NCBI GenBank assembly: GCA_964384805.1
Contig: CAYLLO010000023.1
Coordinates: 1-21,092, forward strand
DNA: 21,092 nucleotides
Direction of reading: 5' to 3'
DNA from: HGM10611 sp964384805
Lineage (GTDB): Bacteria > Bacillota_I > Bacilli_A > ML615J-28 > CAG-313
The notes under the pieces were generated by a model. It did not search any database, had not been told where the DNA came from, and saw nothing but the letters and a program-made list of their open reading frames with translations. The translations under genes were made by a program, and so were the position numbers. This document shows, piece by piece, positions 1-6,930 of the stretch. How positions within the stretch are numbered: the stretch's first letter is position 1; each line of letters begins with the position of its first letter.

Positions 1-18
1 ACATAATTTGTATTATGT
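1..18 (-). terminator. Weak AT-rich hairpin after the recombinase gene
   Basis: A perfect 7-bp inverted repeat (ACATAAT, loop TTGT, ATTATGT) lies just past the recombinase stop codon. It could be part of a terminator, but it is entirely AT apart from one pair per arm, and the bases that would show a U tract are outside the window. Confidence 0.25.
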
Positions 19-25
19 AGTTGTA

Positions 26-859
26 TTATATAAGTCCTAACTCTTGTATTTGTTGACGATGAATTTCACCATTTTCAACTGTATATATGCGTGTTGTATT
101 AATACTAGAATGTCCTAAAATATCTGCTAATCTCACCACATCTTTTTGTTGAGAATAGTATGTTTTCGCAAATAGATGTCTCAAATTATGAGGATATACT
201 TTTGTCTTTTTTATTCCCGCATATTCGCATAATTTTTTCATGCTTGTCCATATATTTGACCGATCAAGTGGTTTACCTCTTTTTGTTATAAAGATGGAAC
301 CGCTTTTTATTTTTTGCTTTTTGACATATTTTTTAAGTACAATACATAGTTTATTTGGCAAAAAAATACTTCGATATTTTCCTTTGTTTAAAATATCAGC
401 CCTACCTTTTTCGATAGTTTCTACTGTTATATATTTTAGTTCTGAAACTCTAATTCCGGTTGACGCAATGCTTAATAAAACCAATTGTAATTGTTCTTTT
501 TTTAAAATTTTTGCTGTATTGATTAAATTTAAATAATCTTCTTTAGTTAATTCTTTATCTTCATCTATATATATTTGTTTTTGAACTTTAACAAATTTAA
601 TTTTTAAATCATACCAACCACAAAAATTGAAAAATGAATTTAATGACGATAATATCGAATTCACACTACTTAAAGCATAATTATTTAATAATTCTTGTTT
701 ATATTTAATAACATCTTTTTTCTCTAATTCTTTATTTACTAACCATTCAGAAAATTTACAAACATCTCTTAAATATTTTTCTTGAGTTTTTTTAGACTTT
801 TCCATATTTAGTAAATATTGTTTAAACTGATTAATTTTATTTTTTGTTATTTTATTCAT
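26..859 (-). CDS. Tyrosine recombinase / phage-type integrase
   Basis: A 277-residue site-specific recombinase of the tyrosine integrase family, which breaks and rejoins DNA through a 3'-phosphotyrosine intermediate. The N-terminal part (about 1-95) is the helical SAM-like core-binding domain. The catalytic domain (about 103-270) shows the full set of active residues: R137 in TGIRVSEL, K161 in NKGKYR, H224 and R227 in HNLRH, H250 in LGHSS, and the nucleophile Y259 in TTRIYT. The ATG at 857-859 has a good Shine-Dalgarno sequence (GGAGGTGA) about 6 bases upstream. The length fits XerC/XerD and small integrases. It is followed by the window edge and has no partner gene here, so whether it is a housekeeping dimer-resolving Xer, a phase-variation invertase or a remnant integrase cannot be decided. 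No att sites or inverted repeats were recognised around it. Confidence 0.9.
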   Translation of the reverse strand: MNKITKNKINQFKQYLLNMEKSKKTQEKYLRDVCKFSEWLVNKELEKKDVIKYKQELLNNYALSSVNSILSSLNSFFNFCGWYDLKIKFVKVQKQIYIDEDKELTKEDYLNLINTAKILKKEQLQLVLLSIASTGIRVSELKYITVETIEKGRADILNKGKYRSIFLPNKLCIVLKKYVKKQKIKSGSIFITKRGKPLDRSNIWTSMKKLCEYAGIKKTKVYPHNLRHLFAKTYYSQQKDVVRLADILGHSSINTTRIYTVENGEIHRQQIQELGLI

Positions 860-898
860 ACTAACTTCACCTCCAATTTATATTTTACATTTAAAGTT

Positions 899-925
899 TA
901 AAAAAAGACACAATTCGTGTCTTCT
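899..925 (-). terminator. Intrinsic terminator of the birA-kinase operon
   Basis: On the minus strand a 7-bp stem AAGACAC / GTGTCTT (905-911 with 917-923, loop 912-916) is followed by seven T residues (complement of 900-906). It begins 4 bases after the stop codon of the P-loop kinase gene and closes the six-gene operon to its right. The opposite strand also has a short T run, but there is no plus-strand gene to terminate. Confidence 0.8.
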
Positions 926-926
926 T

Positions 927-1922
927 TTAAATGATTAGATTACAATGATCTTCTAATTGATAATAATCAAAGTATTTGTTTTCTAGAGGTATCCACTCAT
1001 TTATAAATCGATCTTTTAAAGTTCTGTTTAAAACTCTTTTAAGTTGTGTTTCATCATCAACATACAGATAAGTATTATAATCAATTAGTTCTTTAAAGTA
1101 TGAGTGATTTGAGTATACTCCTTCTATAATTGTTTTCTTTTTTAAAGTTATTTCTTTATTATAATAAGCTTGTTTTTGGCAATCAAAACATTTTAGTAAT
1201 ACTTTAACTTGGTTTTTGGAATATGCATCTTTTATTTTAGTTAAATTTTCTTTAACTAATTCATAGTCTATATTCCCACCTATTTCGTTTAATCTCTTAG
1301 GGGTCTTTTTCTCATTTGATAAGAAAAAATCATCAATATTAATTATAGTATATTTGTTGTTTAATTCCCTAGTAATAGTTGTTTTCCCAGAAGCACATTT
1401 GCCATCAAGTGAGGTTATGGAATAATCTTTAGTTTGTTCAAGAAAGTTATCTAATTGTCTAATTCTTAAATCTATTGTTAAAAAATCTTTACTTATTACT
1501 AAATAGTGTGGTAAGTAAGTATTTCTATATATATGAGAATGACTTATAGGTTGATAGTCATAGTCTTTTAGTTCATCACTATTTAAGTGTTTTAATAGTT
1601 CTTTTTTTAAAGTTTCCATACTGTATGGTACTTGTTTAGCTGAAGAAATGAAACTATTAATTAAATAATCTAGTGAAAAACTATTTTCAACATATTTATG
1701 TATATTAATTCTAATAAAGTTTTCACTTATCCATTCATATAGATTTTCAATAGGATTACTGAGTTCTAATAGTTCTTTTTGAACTCTTTGTTTAACATCT
1801 TCTGGTTGTAAGTTTTTGCCTAAATGATTAGGTCCTAAAGTGCCTTGATAAATGAGTTTAATTTTATCTTCTTTATTAATAAGGGGATATTTTTTAGTGT
1901 GATAATCATAAAATATTTTCAT
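927..1922 (-). CDS. Two-domain protein with C-terminal uridine kinase-like P-loop domain
   Basis: The 331-residue product has two halves. Residues about 165-331 are a P-loop NTPase of the uridine kinase/phosphoribulokinase type: Walker A GKCASGKT at 174-181, an acidic pair after a strand (NIDDFF, D197-D198), a strand ending EGVYS, and near the C-terminus RFINEWIPLE followed by YF, a pattern I associate with small nucleoside-kinase-like proteins. Residues 1-155 are a separate domain that I do not recognise by name; it contains a conserved-looking YQGTLGPNHLG segment (25-35) and a His-rich ISHSHIY stretch (126-132). The substrate is unknown. The ATG shares one base with the stop codon of the preceding reductase gene (TAATG), so translation is probably coupled. 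It is the last gene of the operon. The kinase fold is clear, the specific activity is not. Confidence 0.75.
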   Translation of the reverse strand: MKIFYDYHTKKYPLINKEDKIKLIYQGTLGPNHLGKNLQPEDVKQRVQKELLELSNPIENLYEWISENFIRINIHKYVENSFSLDYLINSFISSAKQVPYSMETLKKELLKHLNSDELKDYDYQPISHSHIYRNTYLPHYLVISKDFLTIDLRIRQLDNFLEQTKDYSITSLDGKCASGKTTITRELNNKYTIINIDDFFLSNEKKTPKRLNEIGGNIDYELVKENLTKIKDAYSKNQVKVLLKCFDCQKQAYYNKEITLKKKTIIEGVYSNHSYFKELIDYNTYLYVDDETQLKRVLNRTLKDRFINEWIPLENKYFDYYQLEDHCNLII

Positions 1923-2620
1923 TATCTTTTTACCTTATATCTAACATATATATTACTATCAATAGATTCAATAGATACTAATTCAAAATTAGTTATTTTA
2001 CTATCATAAAACAACGATTTATCATCAGTTTCACCGAGTAAGGGAACATATACTAAACTTAATTCATCAACTAAATCTTCTTTTAAAAATGCTCCATTAA
2101 TAATACTACCTCCTTCAAGTAGTAGGGTGTCAATATTAAATAGACGCTTTAATTTTTCTAAAGCCATTGGTATATTCAATTCTTCTTTTCCCGCAAATAT
2201 ATATGATACTTTAATATCTTGTAAGTAAGCTAAATATTCGTCTTTGACATTTTCGGTTAACACTTCAATTATATGAGCATTATTATAACCTGGATCTTCA
2301 TCACTGATTACATTATTGGTCCATCCGAGGAGGCCTTTGCGGTCAAATGCTACCGCGTATTTTTCACAATCAGTGTTTGTGAGAAAATCTTCTTTCAAAA
2401 CACTAATATTTTGATATTTAGTTAAATCTGGATAATACTTATTTGTAAAACTTTCTTCCATTGTCACTCTTCCACAAATAAATCCCTTATTCTTAATGGT
2501 ACGATTTTTTTCATAATAAATTTCGGTACCTTTTTGAGTTTCAGTTTTAGATAAAAAATTACCTGTTACTTTTCCATCTAAAGATACTAACATATGACAT
2601 ATGATATATGGTCTCTTCAT
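1922..2620 (-). CDS. RibD C-terminal / DHFR-like reductase
   Basis: A 232-residue protein of the RibD C-terminal (bifunctional deaminase-reductase) family, whose fold resembles dihydrofolate reductase and which reduces pteridine- or pyrimidine-type substrates with NADPH. Visible family marks are the N-terminal MLVSLDGKVTG segment and the C-terminal LEGGSIINGAFL followed by LVDELSLVYVPLLG, the classic NADPH-binding and substrate end of RibD. There is no N-terminal deaminase domain, so it is not a full RibD. The open frame runs 14 codons further upstream, but the ATG at 2618-2620 is chosen because it is preceded by GGGGGAGA at proper spacing, and the upstream ATG would overlap the phosphopantetheinyl transferase gene. 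It could be a riboflavin-pathway reductase working with a separate deaminase or a stand-alone reductase of unknown substrate; no other riboflavin gene is in the window. Confidence 0.82.
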   Translation of the reverse strand: MKRPYIICHMLVSLDGKVTGNFLSKTETQKGTEIYYEKNRTIKNKGFICGRVTMEESFTNKYYPDLTKYQNISVLKEDFLTNTDCEKYAVAFDRKGLLGWTNNVISDEDPGYNNAHIIEVLTENVKDEYLAYLQDIKVSYIFAGKEELNIPMALEKLKRLFNIDTLLLEGGSIINGAFLKEDLVDELSLVYVPLLGETDDKSLFYDSKITNFELVSIESIDSNIYVRYKVKR

Positions 2621-2651
2621 ATTATCTCTCCCCCTTTGACTTAATTCTTCT

Positions 2652-3188
2652 TTAAACTTCAATTATTTGGATTTCAGTATCACTATCATAAACAACACTT
2701 ATCAAATATTCTAAATAGCAAAATGTCTTATACAATTTCGGTTGATTATCAATGTATAACCCATTGGTAGTAAGGCTGACTTTTTTTAAATCTTTAATTC
2801 CAGTTCCTAAGTATTTAACCGCTGCTTCTTTTATAGTCCATTCTTTAATATTTTGAACTTCTTGATGAATGTTTGTCAAACGTTTCTGATTTTCAACATC
2901 TATCCCAATTTCTTGATTACTTAAGGCCAAAACAATTACTTGTTCAGTATGGCTAATATTATAATAATATTTATAATCTTTTAAATAAGGTTTAGTACCT
3001 CGATATATATATTCTAGGGGTTTATTAGGGAAAAAATGTTCATTTTCTAAAGCCGTTAAGAGTAAAATTTCTCCAGCTTTTTTTTCATTAATTCGTTTAA
3101 TGCTTGTTTCGGTTATTTCATTAAGAAGAGAATCAAATTTTGTTTTAGTTATTAATTCAGGTATTAGTCCACAATATATTTTAATCAT
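2652..3188 (-). CDS. Sfp-type 4'-phosphopantetheinyl transferase
   Basis: This enzyme moves 4'-phosphopantetheine from coenzyme A to a serine of carrier proteins. The 178-residue product shows the Sfp/HetI signature in order: GTKPYL (64-69), NISHT (77-81), the Mg2+-binding GIDVE (95-99, with D97 and E99) and WTIKEAAVKYLG (117-128, with E121 and K125). It is shorter than Sfp (about 224 residues) because the N-terminal region is reduced. No polyketide or non-ribosomal peptide genes are nearby, so its likely client is the acyl carrier protein of lipid synthesis or a D-alanyl carrier protein; this is inference. Only one base separates it from the tcdA gene upstream, consistent with one operon. 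The carrier substrate is uncertain, the family is not. Confidence 0.88.
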   Translation of the reverse strand: MIKIYCGLIPELITKTKFDSLLNEITETSIKRINEKKAGEILLLTALENEHFFPNKPLEYIYRGTKPYLKDYKYYYNISHTEQVIVLALSNQEIGIDVENQKRLTNIHQEVQNIKEWTIKEAAVKYLGTGIKDLKKVSLTTNGLYIDNQPKLYKTFCYLEYLISVVYDSDTEIQIIEV

Positions 3189-3189
3189 C

Positions 3190-3864
3190 TTATTTACCTA
3201 ATATTTGATTTAAAACATAAGAAGCAATCAAAATTCCGGCTGCACTTGGAACATATGCAATACTACCAGGGGTGTTACTTTTAGTTTTGACTGGTTCTTC
3301 GGTGGATGATAAAACCATAACGTGATTAATATTTCTTTTTCTTAATTCATAGCGCATAACTCTTGCTAAGGGACAAACAGTGGTTTTACTTAAATCCATG
3401 ATTTTTAAAAGTTCAGGATGAAATTTATTACCCGTTCCCATGGAACTAATTATTTTAGCTCCTTCTTGGATCGCTTTTTCAATAATGGCAATTTTAGCAC
3501 TTACCGTGTCAATTGCGTCAATTATGTAGTCATACTTGGAGAATTCAAAAAATGAAAGATTTTCTGGCAATACAAACATTTTATGAGTAGTTACTTCACA
3601 TTTAGGGTTAATATCTAAAATTCGCTTTTTAGCTACTGCTACTTTATCTAAGCCAATCGTTGATTGATAAGCCACTAATTGGCGATTAATATTGCTTACT
3701 TGAACAATATCACTATCAACAATCGTAATATGCCCTACAAAAGAACGAGCTAACATTTCTAACACATAAGAGCCTACTCCTCCAACTCCAAAAAGCAAAA
3801 TATTAGCTTTCCTTAGTTTTTCTAAATCGACATCTAAACTTGCAATTCTACTTGTTTCTTCCAT
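3190..3864 (-). CDS. tcdA: tRNA threonylcarbamoyladenosine dehydratase (TcdA, E1-like)
   Basis: TcdA is a ubiquitin-E1-like enzyme that uses ATP to cyclise t6A at position 37 of ANN-decoding tRNAs into the hydantoin form ct6A. The 224-residue product has the nucleotide-binding GVGGVGS (26-32), the ATP/Mg2+ motif with D50 and SNINRQ (57-62), DAIDT (116-120) and the family block PLARVMRYELRKR (165-177). The C-terminal SIAYVPSAAG helix region also fits. It is somewhat short at the N-terminus relative to E. coli TcdA (about 268). Residue 164 is a Cys (CPLAR) where my recollection of family members is Asp. Two bases separate it from the ttcA-like gene upstream, so two tRNA-modification enzymes sit in tandem. 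ThiF or MoeB are alternatives, but the LARVMR block and the lack of a CxxC zinc site point to TcdA. Confidence 0.87.
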   Translation of the reverse strand: MEETSRIASLDVDLEKLRKANILLFGVGGVGSYVLEMLARSFVGHITIVDSDIVQVSNINRQLVAYQSTIGLDKVAVAKKRILDINPKCEVTTHKMFVLPENLSFFEFSKYDYIIDAIDTVSAKIAIIEKAIQEGAKIISSMGTGNKFHPELLKIMDLSKTTVCPLARVMRYELRKRNINHVMVLSSTEEPVKTKSNTPGSIAYVPSAAGILIASYVLNQILGK

Positions 3865-3866
3865 AA

Positions 3867-4694
3867 TTAATCCTTTTTTTCATAATCTTCCGTAAATAAA
3901 TGGTGAACCCCATCGACTCTATATCCTACCATAGTATTCATATTGACATTGTGGATACTTCTAAATATGGCCTCATCTATTTCTGGATTATCTTTTTTAA
4001 GTTCTTTTATTAAAGTTTTTACTTCTTTACGCTTTGATATTTTTTCTTCTAAGGCTATTTTATCTGCTAAAGGGCAGGCACAATTTAAAAAGTGTAAATT
4101 ATTGTGTTTAACCCAAGCCTCAATATCTTGCTCTTTAATTAAATAAAGGGGCCTAATTAATTCCATTCCTTCAAAATTTAAAGCTTTAAGTTTAGGACGC
4201 ATGGCCGTTAACTCTGAATTATAAAACATTCCCATAAGAGTTGTTTCTATTACATCATCCGCATGATGTCCTAAAGCAATTTTATTACATCCCAAAGACT
4301 TAGCTTTTTCATACAAGTATCCTCTACGCATTCTCGCACAAACATAACAGGGACTACTCTCTTGAGTTGAAACATAACTAAAAATAGGGGCCTCAAATAC
4401 AGTTAAAGGAATGTTTAAAATTTTCGCATTAGCTAGTAAACATTCTAAGTTTTCTTGATTGTATCCTGGGTTCATCGCAATATATTCTGCTTCAAATTTT
4501 ACTTTTCCATGAAGAATGGCTTCTTCTATACATTTGGCAAGAAGAAAAGAATCTTTTCCTCCTGATATGCATACCGCAATTTTATCACCTTCTTTAATTA
4601 GTTCATAAGTTTCTAACGCTCTTAAAAACTTACTCCAGATTTGTTTACGATATTTTTTAATAATACTATGTTCTATTTCTCGATATCTTTCCAT
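3867..4694 (-). CDS. ttcA: TtcA-family tRNA 2-thiolation ATPase (PP-loop)
   Basis: A 275-residue adenylating enzyme of the TtcA family, which activates a tRNA base (C32 in E. coli) for replacement of oxygen by sulfur, using a [4Fe-4S] cluster. The PP-loop is SGGKDS (44-49). Cluster ligands are visible as CYVC (C116, C119) followed by RMRRGYLY, and a further pair at CAC (C205, C207). The block LGHHADDVIETTLMGMFY (141-158) is diagnostic for this family and separates it from TilS, which lacks the cysteines. The ATG at 4692-4694 follows AGAGGT. It is the second gene of the birA operon, 7 bases after birA and 2 bases before tcdA. The exact tRNA position modified in this organism is not known. Confidence 0.85.
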   Translation of the reverse strand: MERYREIEHSIIKKYRKQIWSKFLRALETYELIKEGDKIAVCISGGKDSFLLAKCIEEAILHGKVKFEAEYIAMNPGYNQENLECLLANAKILNIPLTVFEAPIFSYVSTQESSPCYVCARMRRGYLYEKAKSLGCNKIALGHHADDVIETTLMGMFYNSELTAMRPKLKALNFEGMELIRPLYLIKEQDIEAWVKHNNLHFLNCACPLADKIALEEKISKRKEVKTLIKELKKDNPEIDEAIFRSIHNVNMNTMVGYRVDGVHHLFTEDYEKKD

Positions 4695-4701
4695 ATAACC
4701 T

Positions 4702-5421
4702 CTATTTTTTAAGATTTACTTCTCCTGTAAATAAGTATTCTTTATTTCCTGCTACTTCTACTATTAATTTACCGTCATCATCAATTCCTAATACAACACC
4801 TGTATATATGTTATTATCTTTTTCATAGTTAATAGTTTTATTTAATAGATAAAAATGATCTCTAATGACTTGTAAATATGCTTTGTCATTTTGTTTTAAT
4901 AAATATAATTCTGCTTCTAAATTATTAACAATTTCTTTTAATAATCTTTTTCTATTAAAAGTCTTATTAGTTAATAACTTTAAAGATGTGGTATTGTTCT
5001 TAATATCATCTGGATAAATAGTTCCATTAACATTTAACCCTATTCCGACAATAATGGCCTCTATCTGATTATTTAAAGTAACTCCTTCAGTTAAGATCCC
5101 ACATATTTTTAAACCATTAACATAGATATCATTAGGCCATTTAATGGTAATATTAGATATATATTTTTCTAATACTTTAAATACTGCTACCGCCACCACT
5201 AATGTTAAATCATTTAAATAGTTATTTAAAGATAAATCTTTTAATAAGATCGACATTAAAAGATTCTTCCCTTTTTCATCATACCAATTATGAGTAATTC
5301 GCCCTTTGCCTTTTGTTTGATGATTAGTATACAAAATCGTAAAATGATTTAAATTTTGATAATTCGTTTTTAAATAAGTATTAGTTGAATCGATTTCTTT
5401 TTTAAATATTATTTTTTTCAT
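4702..5421 (-). CDS. birA: Biotin--[carboxylase carrier] ligase, monofunctional
   Basis: Biotin protein ligase makes biotinyl-AMP and attaches biotin to the lysine of an EAMKM-type carrier domain. The 239-residue product shows the adenylate loop TKGKGRITHNW (36-46, equivalent to GRGRRG), KWPNDIY (94-100) with the catalytic-region K105 in LKICGIL, and IVGIGLNVN (124-132). It starts directly at the catalytic domain (KEIDSTN at 8-14), so the N-terminal DNA-binding winged helix of E. coli BirA is missing and it should not act as a repressor. The C-terminal SH3-like domain (about 190-239) is present. It heads the operon, and its obvious client is the biotin carrier at 8104-8445. The upstream ribosome site (ATAGGT) is weak. 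Confidence 0.92.
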   Translation of the reverse strand: MKKIIFKKEIDSTNTYLKTNYQNLNHFTILYTNHQTKGKGRITHNWYDEKGKNLLMSILLKDLSLNNYLNDLTLVVAVAVFKVLEKYISNITIKWPNDIYVNGLKICGILTEGVTLNNQIEAIIVGIGLNVNGTIYPDDIKNNTTSLKLLTNKTFNRKRLLKEIVNNLEAELYLLKQNDKAYLQVIRDHFYLLNKTINYEKDNNIYTGVVLGIDDDGKLIVEVAGNKEYLFTGEVNLKK

Positions 5422-5467
5422 TTTTTTACCTATTAGTTTTATATATTGATAATTTGAATAATATCTA

Positions 5468-6355
5468 TTAAATATGTTTTTTATTCAAGATATTTATACT
5501 ATAATCTAATATTCTTTCTTTTCTTTCTTTAATTAGGGTTTTATAAAAATCTTTTTCTAACTCTGTGATACATTCAATATTATTAATTAATTCATAAATT
5601 TTATTAATATCTATCCTAGGATAAATTCTAAATAACGCCTTCGTGCAATCATCATTAACATTTGATGATATATAATCAAAATAATTGATTTTTTTACCAT
5701 CATTTACAATAGCCGAATTAGGAAATTCATATACCCTAATTTTTAATTCATTTTCATCTGATAACACTTTTTCCATTATAATATTATCGGCTTGTGGGCA
5801 CAAACTACTTCCACAATCATATACTGGCGCTAGTTCCACTTCATCTGTTAATGTATTGTATAAAAAACCCCAATTTCCGTTATGTCTATCCATATTTCCT
5901 ATTAAAGCATCTACGATAAACATATCCCAAAACCTATTTTTTAATTCTATTTGATCAATCACTTTTTGTGATTCAATTGTTTCTATAATTGAATTAAGTT
6001 CTGTCCCGTATCCATTACTTTCTGATGCTACCATCGTATTTTTAAGTGATGCAAAATCTTGAATGATACTTCCTGGCTTTGTAAAATCCTTACAAGCAAC
6101 TACTATTTTCTTCTTATCTTTTATCCAATATTCTCCTAATATTGTTTCTTGAACAGGAATTCCTATTATTTTATATATATTAGAACCTATATATTCAGAA
6201 ATTGTACCATTTGTGTAACTTAAATTTTTATTTTTTCTAGCTACTGAAGCAAACTTTAACATATATTGTTCATCATTATATATTATAGATAGTTTATTAC
6301 CACTTGCACCATTAAATGTTTTGTTTTTATGAACCATATTCGTAAAATCAATCAT
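5468..6355 (-). CDS. HipA/HipT-like Ser/Thr kinase, probable toxin
   Basis: The 295-residue product matches the C-terminal kinase domain of HipA-family proteins. A Gly-rich loop (NGASGNK, 15-21) precedes an ATP-binding lysine (K34 in YMLKFA). The catalytic loop GNMDRHNGN lies at 153-161 with D156 and N161, and a DFG-equivalent DCGSS starts at D180. HipA proteins phosphorylate translation factors such as glutamyl-tRNA synthetase, and HipT phosphorylates TrpS; the target here is unknown. It lacks the N-terminal subdomain of full-length HipA (about 440 residues), so it resembles HipT or the Helicobacter CtkA kinase. Its ATG overlaps the last 8 bases of the XRE gene (ATGATTGA), indicating translational coupling as in toxin-antitoxin operons. 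Whether it is toxic has not been shown. Confidence 0.83.
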   Translation of the reverse strand: MIDFTNMVHKNKTFNGASGNKLSIIYNDEQYMLKFASVARKNKNLSYTNGTISEYIGSNIYKIIGIPVQETILGEYWIKDKKKIVVACKDFTKPGSIIQDFASLKNTMVASESNGYGTELNSIIETIESQKVIDQIELKNRFWDMFIVDALIGNMDRHNGNWGFLYNTLTDEVELAPVYDCGSSLCPQADNIIMEKVLSDENELKIRVYEFPNSAIVNDGKKINYFDYISSNVNDDCTKALFRIYPRIDINKIYELINNIECITELEKDFYKTLIKERKERILDYSINILNKKHI

Positions 6356-6752
6356 TCTTCCCTACCCCCAAATATTTTTTTCTGAGAAACCACGCTTGAT
6401 TAGATGTTATATACTCTTCTACTTCTGCTACATTAATGTCACTTTGTAAATAACCATAATATATATCCCAATGTAATGTGTTATAATTTTTTTTATAATT
6501 ACTTATTGATTCTTTTAAAAAATCTGGTATATTACACTCCAAATAGTCTTTGTTTATATTCTCTAAACTCATAAGATATTCCATAGAAACGCCTAAAGTA
6601 TTAGCTATTTTTTGTACTGTTATTGCTTGAGATTTATGAATACTTGTTTTCCCACTACATAAATCTAATAGCGTTGTTTTAGGAATTCCACTCTCTTTAG
6701 AAAATCGATATATTGTATAATTTTTATTTGTTATTAATTCTTGCAATGTCAT
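6348..6752 (-). CDS. XRE-family HTH regulator, probable antitoxin of the HipA-like kinase
   Basis: From the chosen start this is a 134-residue protein. Residues about 1-60 form a Cro/CI helix-turn-helix (LQELITNKNYTIYRFSKESG, then TTLLDLCSG and the helix after it), and residues about 65-134 are a helical C-terminal extension with aromatic residues (HWDIYYGYL) that may contact the kinase. An ATG four codons further upstream (6762-6764) is possible, but it coincides with the predicted transcription start, whereas the ATG at 6750-6752 has GGGTGA in front of it. The stop is UGA, which supports the standard bacterial code. It is the first gene of a two-gene operon and probably represses its own promoter, as HipB does. 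Confidence 0.8.
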   Translation of the reverse strand: MTLQELITNKNYTIYRFSKESGIPKTTLLDLCSGKTSIHKSQAITVQKIANTLGVSMEYLMSLENINKDYLECNIPDFLKESISNYKKNYNTLHWDIYYGYLQSDINVAEVEEYITSNQAWFLRKKYLGVGKND

Positions 6753-6768
6753 TTTATCACCCATTTAT

Positions 6769-6797
6769 ATTATATCGGAAAATCGACCTATAGTCAA
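6769..6797 (-). promoter_or_regulatory. Sigma-A promoter of the XRE-HipA-like operon with possible operator
   Basis: On the minus strand TTGACT (6792-6797), a 17-base spacer and TATAAT (6769-6774) form a nearly perfect vegetative promoter. Transcription would start near 6762, giving a leader of about 10 bases to the preferred ATG. The spacer holds an imperfect palindrome, TCG-6 bases-CGA flanked by TATA on both sides, a reasonable binding site for the XRE protein itself. The operator role is inference. Confidence 0.8.
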
Positions 6798-6821
6798 ACA
6801 AATAATAACATTAATTTTTAA

Positions 6822-6844
6822 AGAAAAAAAGGCCGAAGCCTTCC
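6822..6844 (-). terminator. Terminator of the oxaloacetate decarboxylase operon
   Basis: On the minus strand the stem AAGGC / GCCTT (6829-6833 with 6838-6842) is capped by a stable UUCG loop and followed by seven T residues. It lies about 90 bases beyond the oadB stop and 25 bases before the -35 box of the XRE promoter, separating the two units. The plus strand also has a T run, but no plus-strand gene ends here. Confidence 0.8.
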
Positions 6845-6853
6845 TTTTTGTAT

Positions 6854-6925
6854 ATCCTAAAGTTTATAAATAAATACAAAGGAGGATAATCATTTGATAA
6901 CTTTCTTTATAAACTTTTTTAGGAT
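6854..6925 (-). promoter_or_regulatory. Long stem-loop directly after oadB
   Basis: Arms at 6854-6870 and 6906-6925 pair over 17 bp in two blocks (ATCCTAAA and GTTTATAAA) with a 3-base bulge, enclosing a 35-base loop. It starts 6 bases past the oadB stop, ahead of the terminator hairpin, so the transcript would end in two tandem hairpins. The loop on the minus-strand RNA contains CCTCCTTT, the complement of a Shine-Dalgarno sequence. It may protect the mRNA 3' end; the role is unknown. Confidence 0.5.
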
Positions 6926-6930
6926 CTTTT

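Noticed and set aside
6348..6352. UGA as a tryptophan codon (Mycoplasma code)
   Set aside because: UGA ends the XRE gene just inside the kinase start in a normal 8-base overlap, and the other proteins have UGG at their conserved Trp positions.
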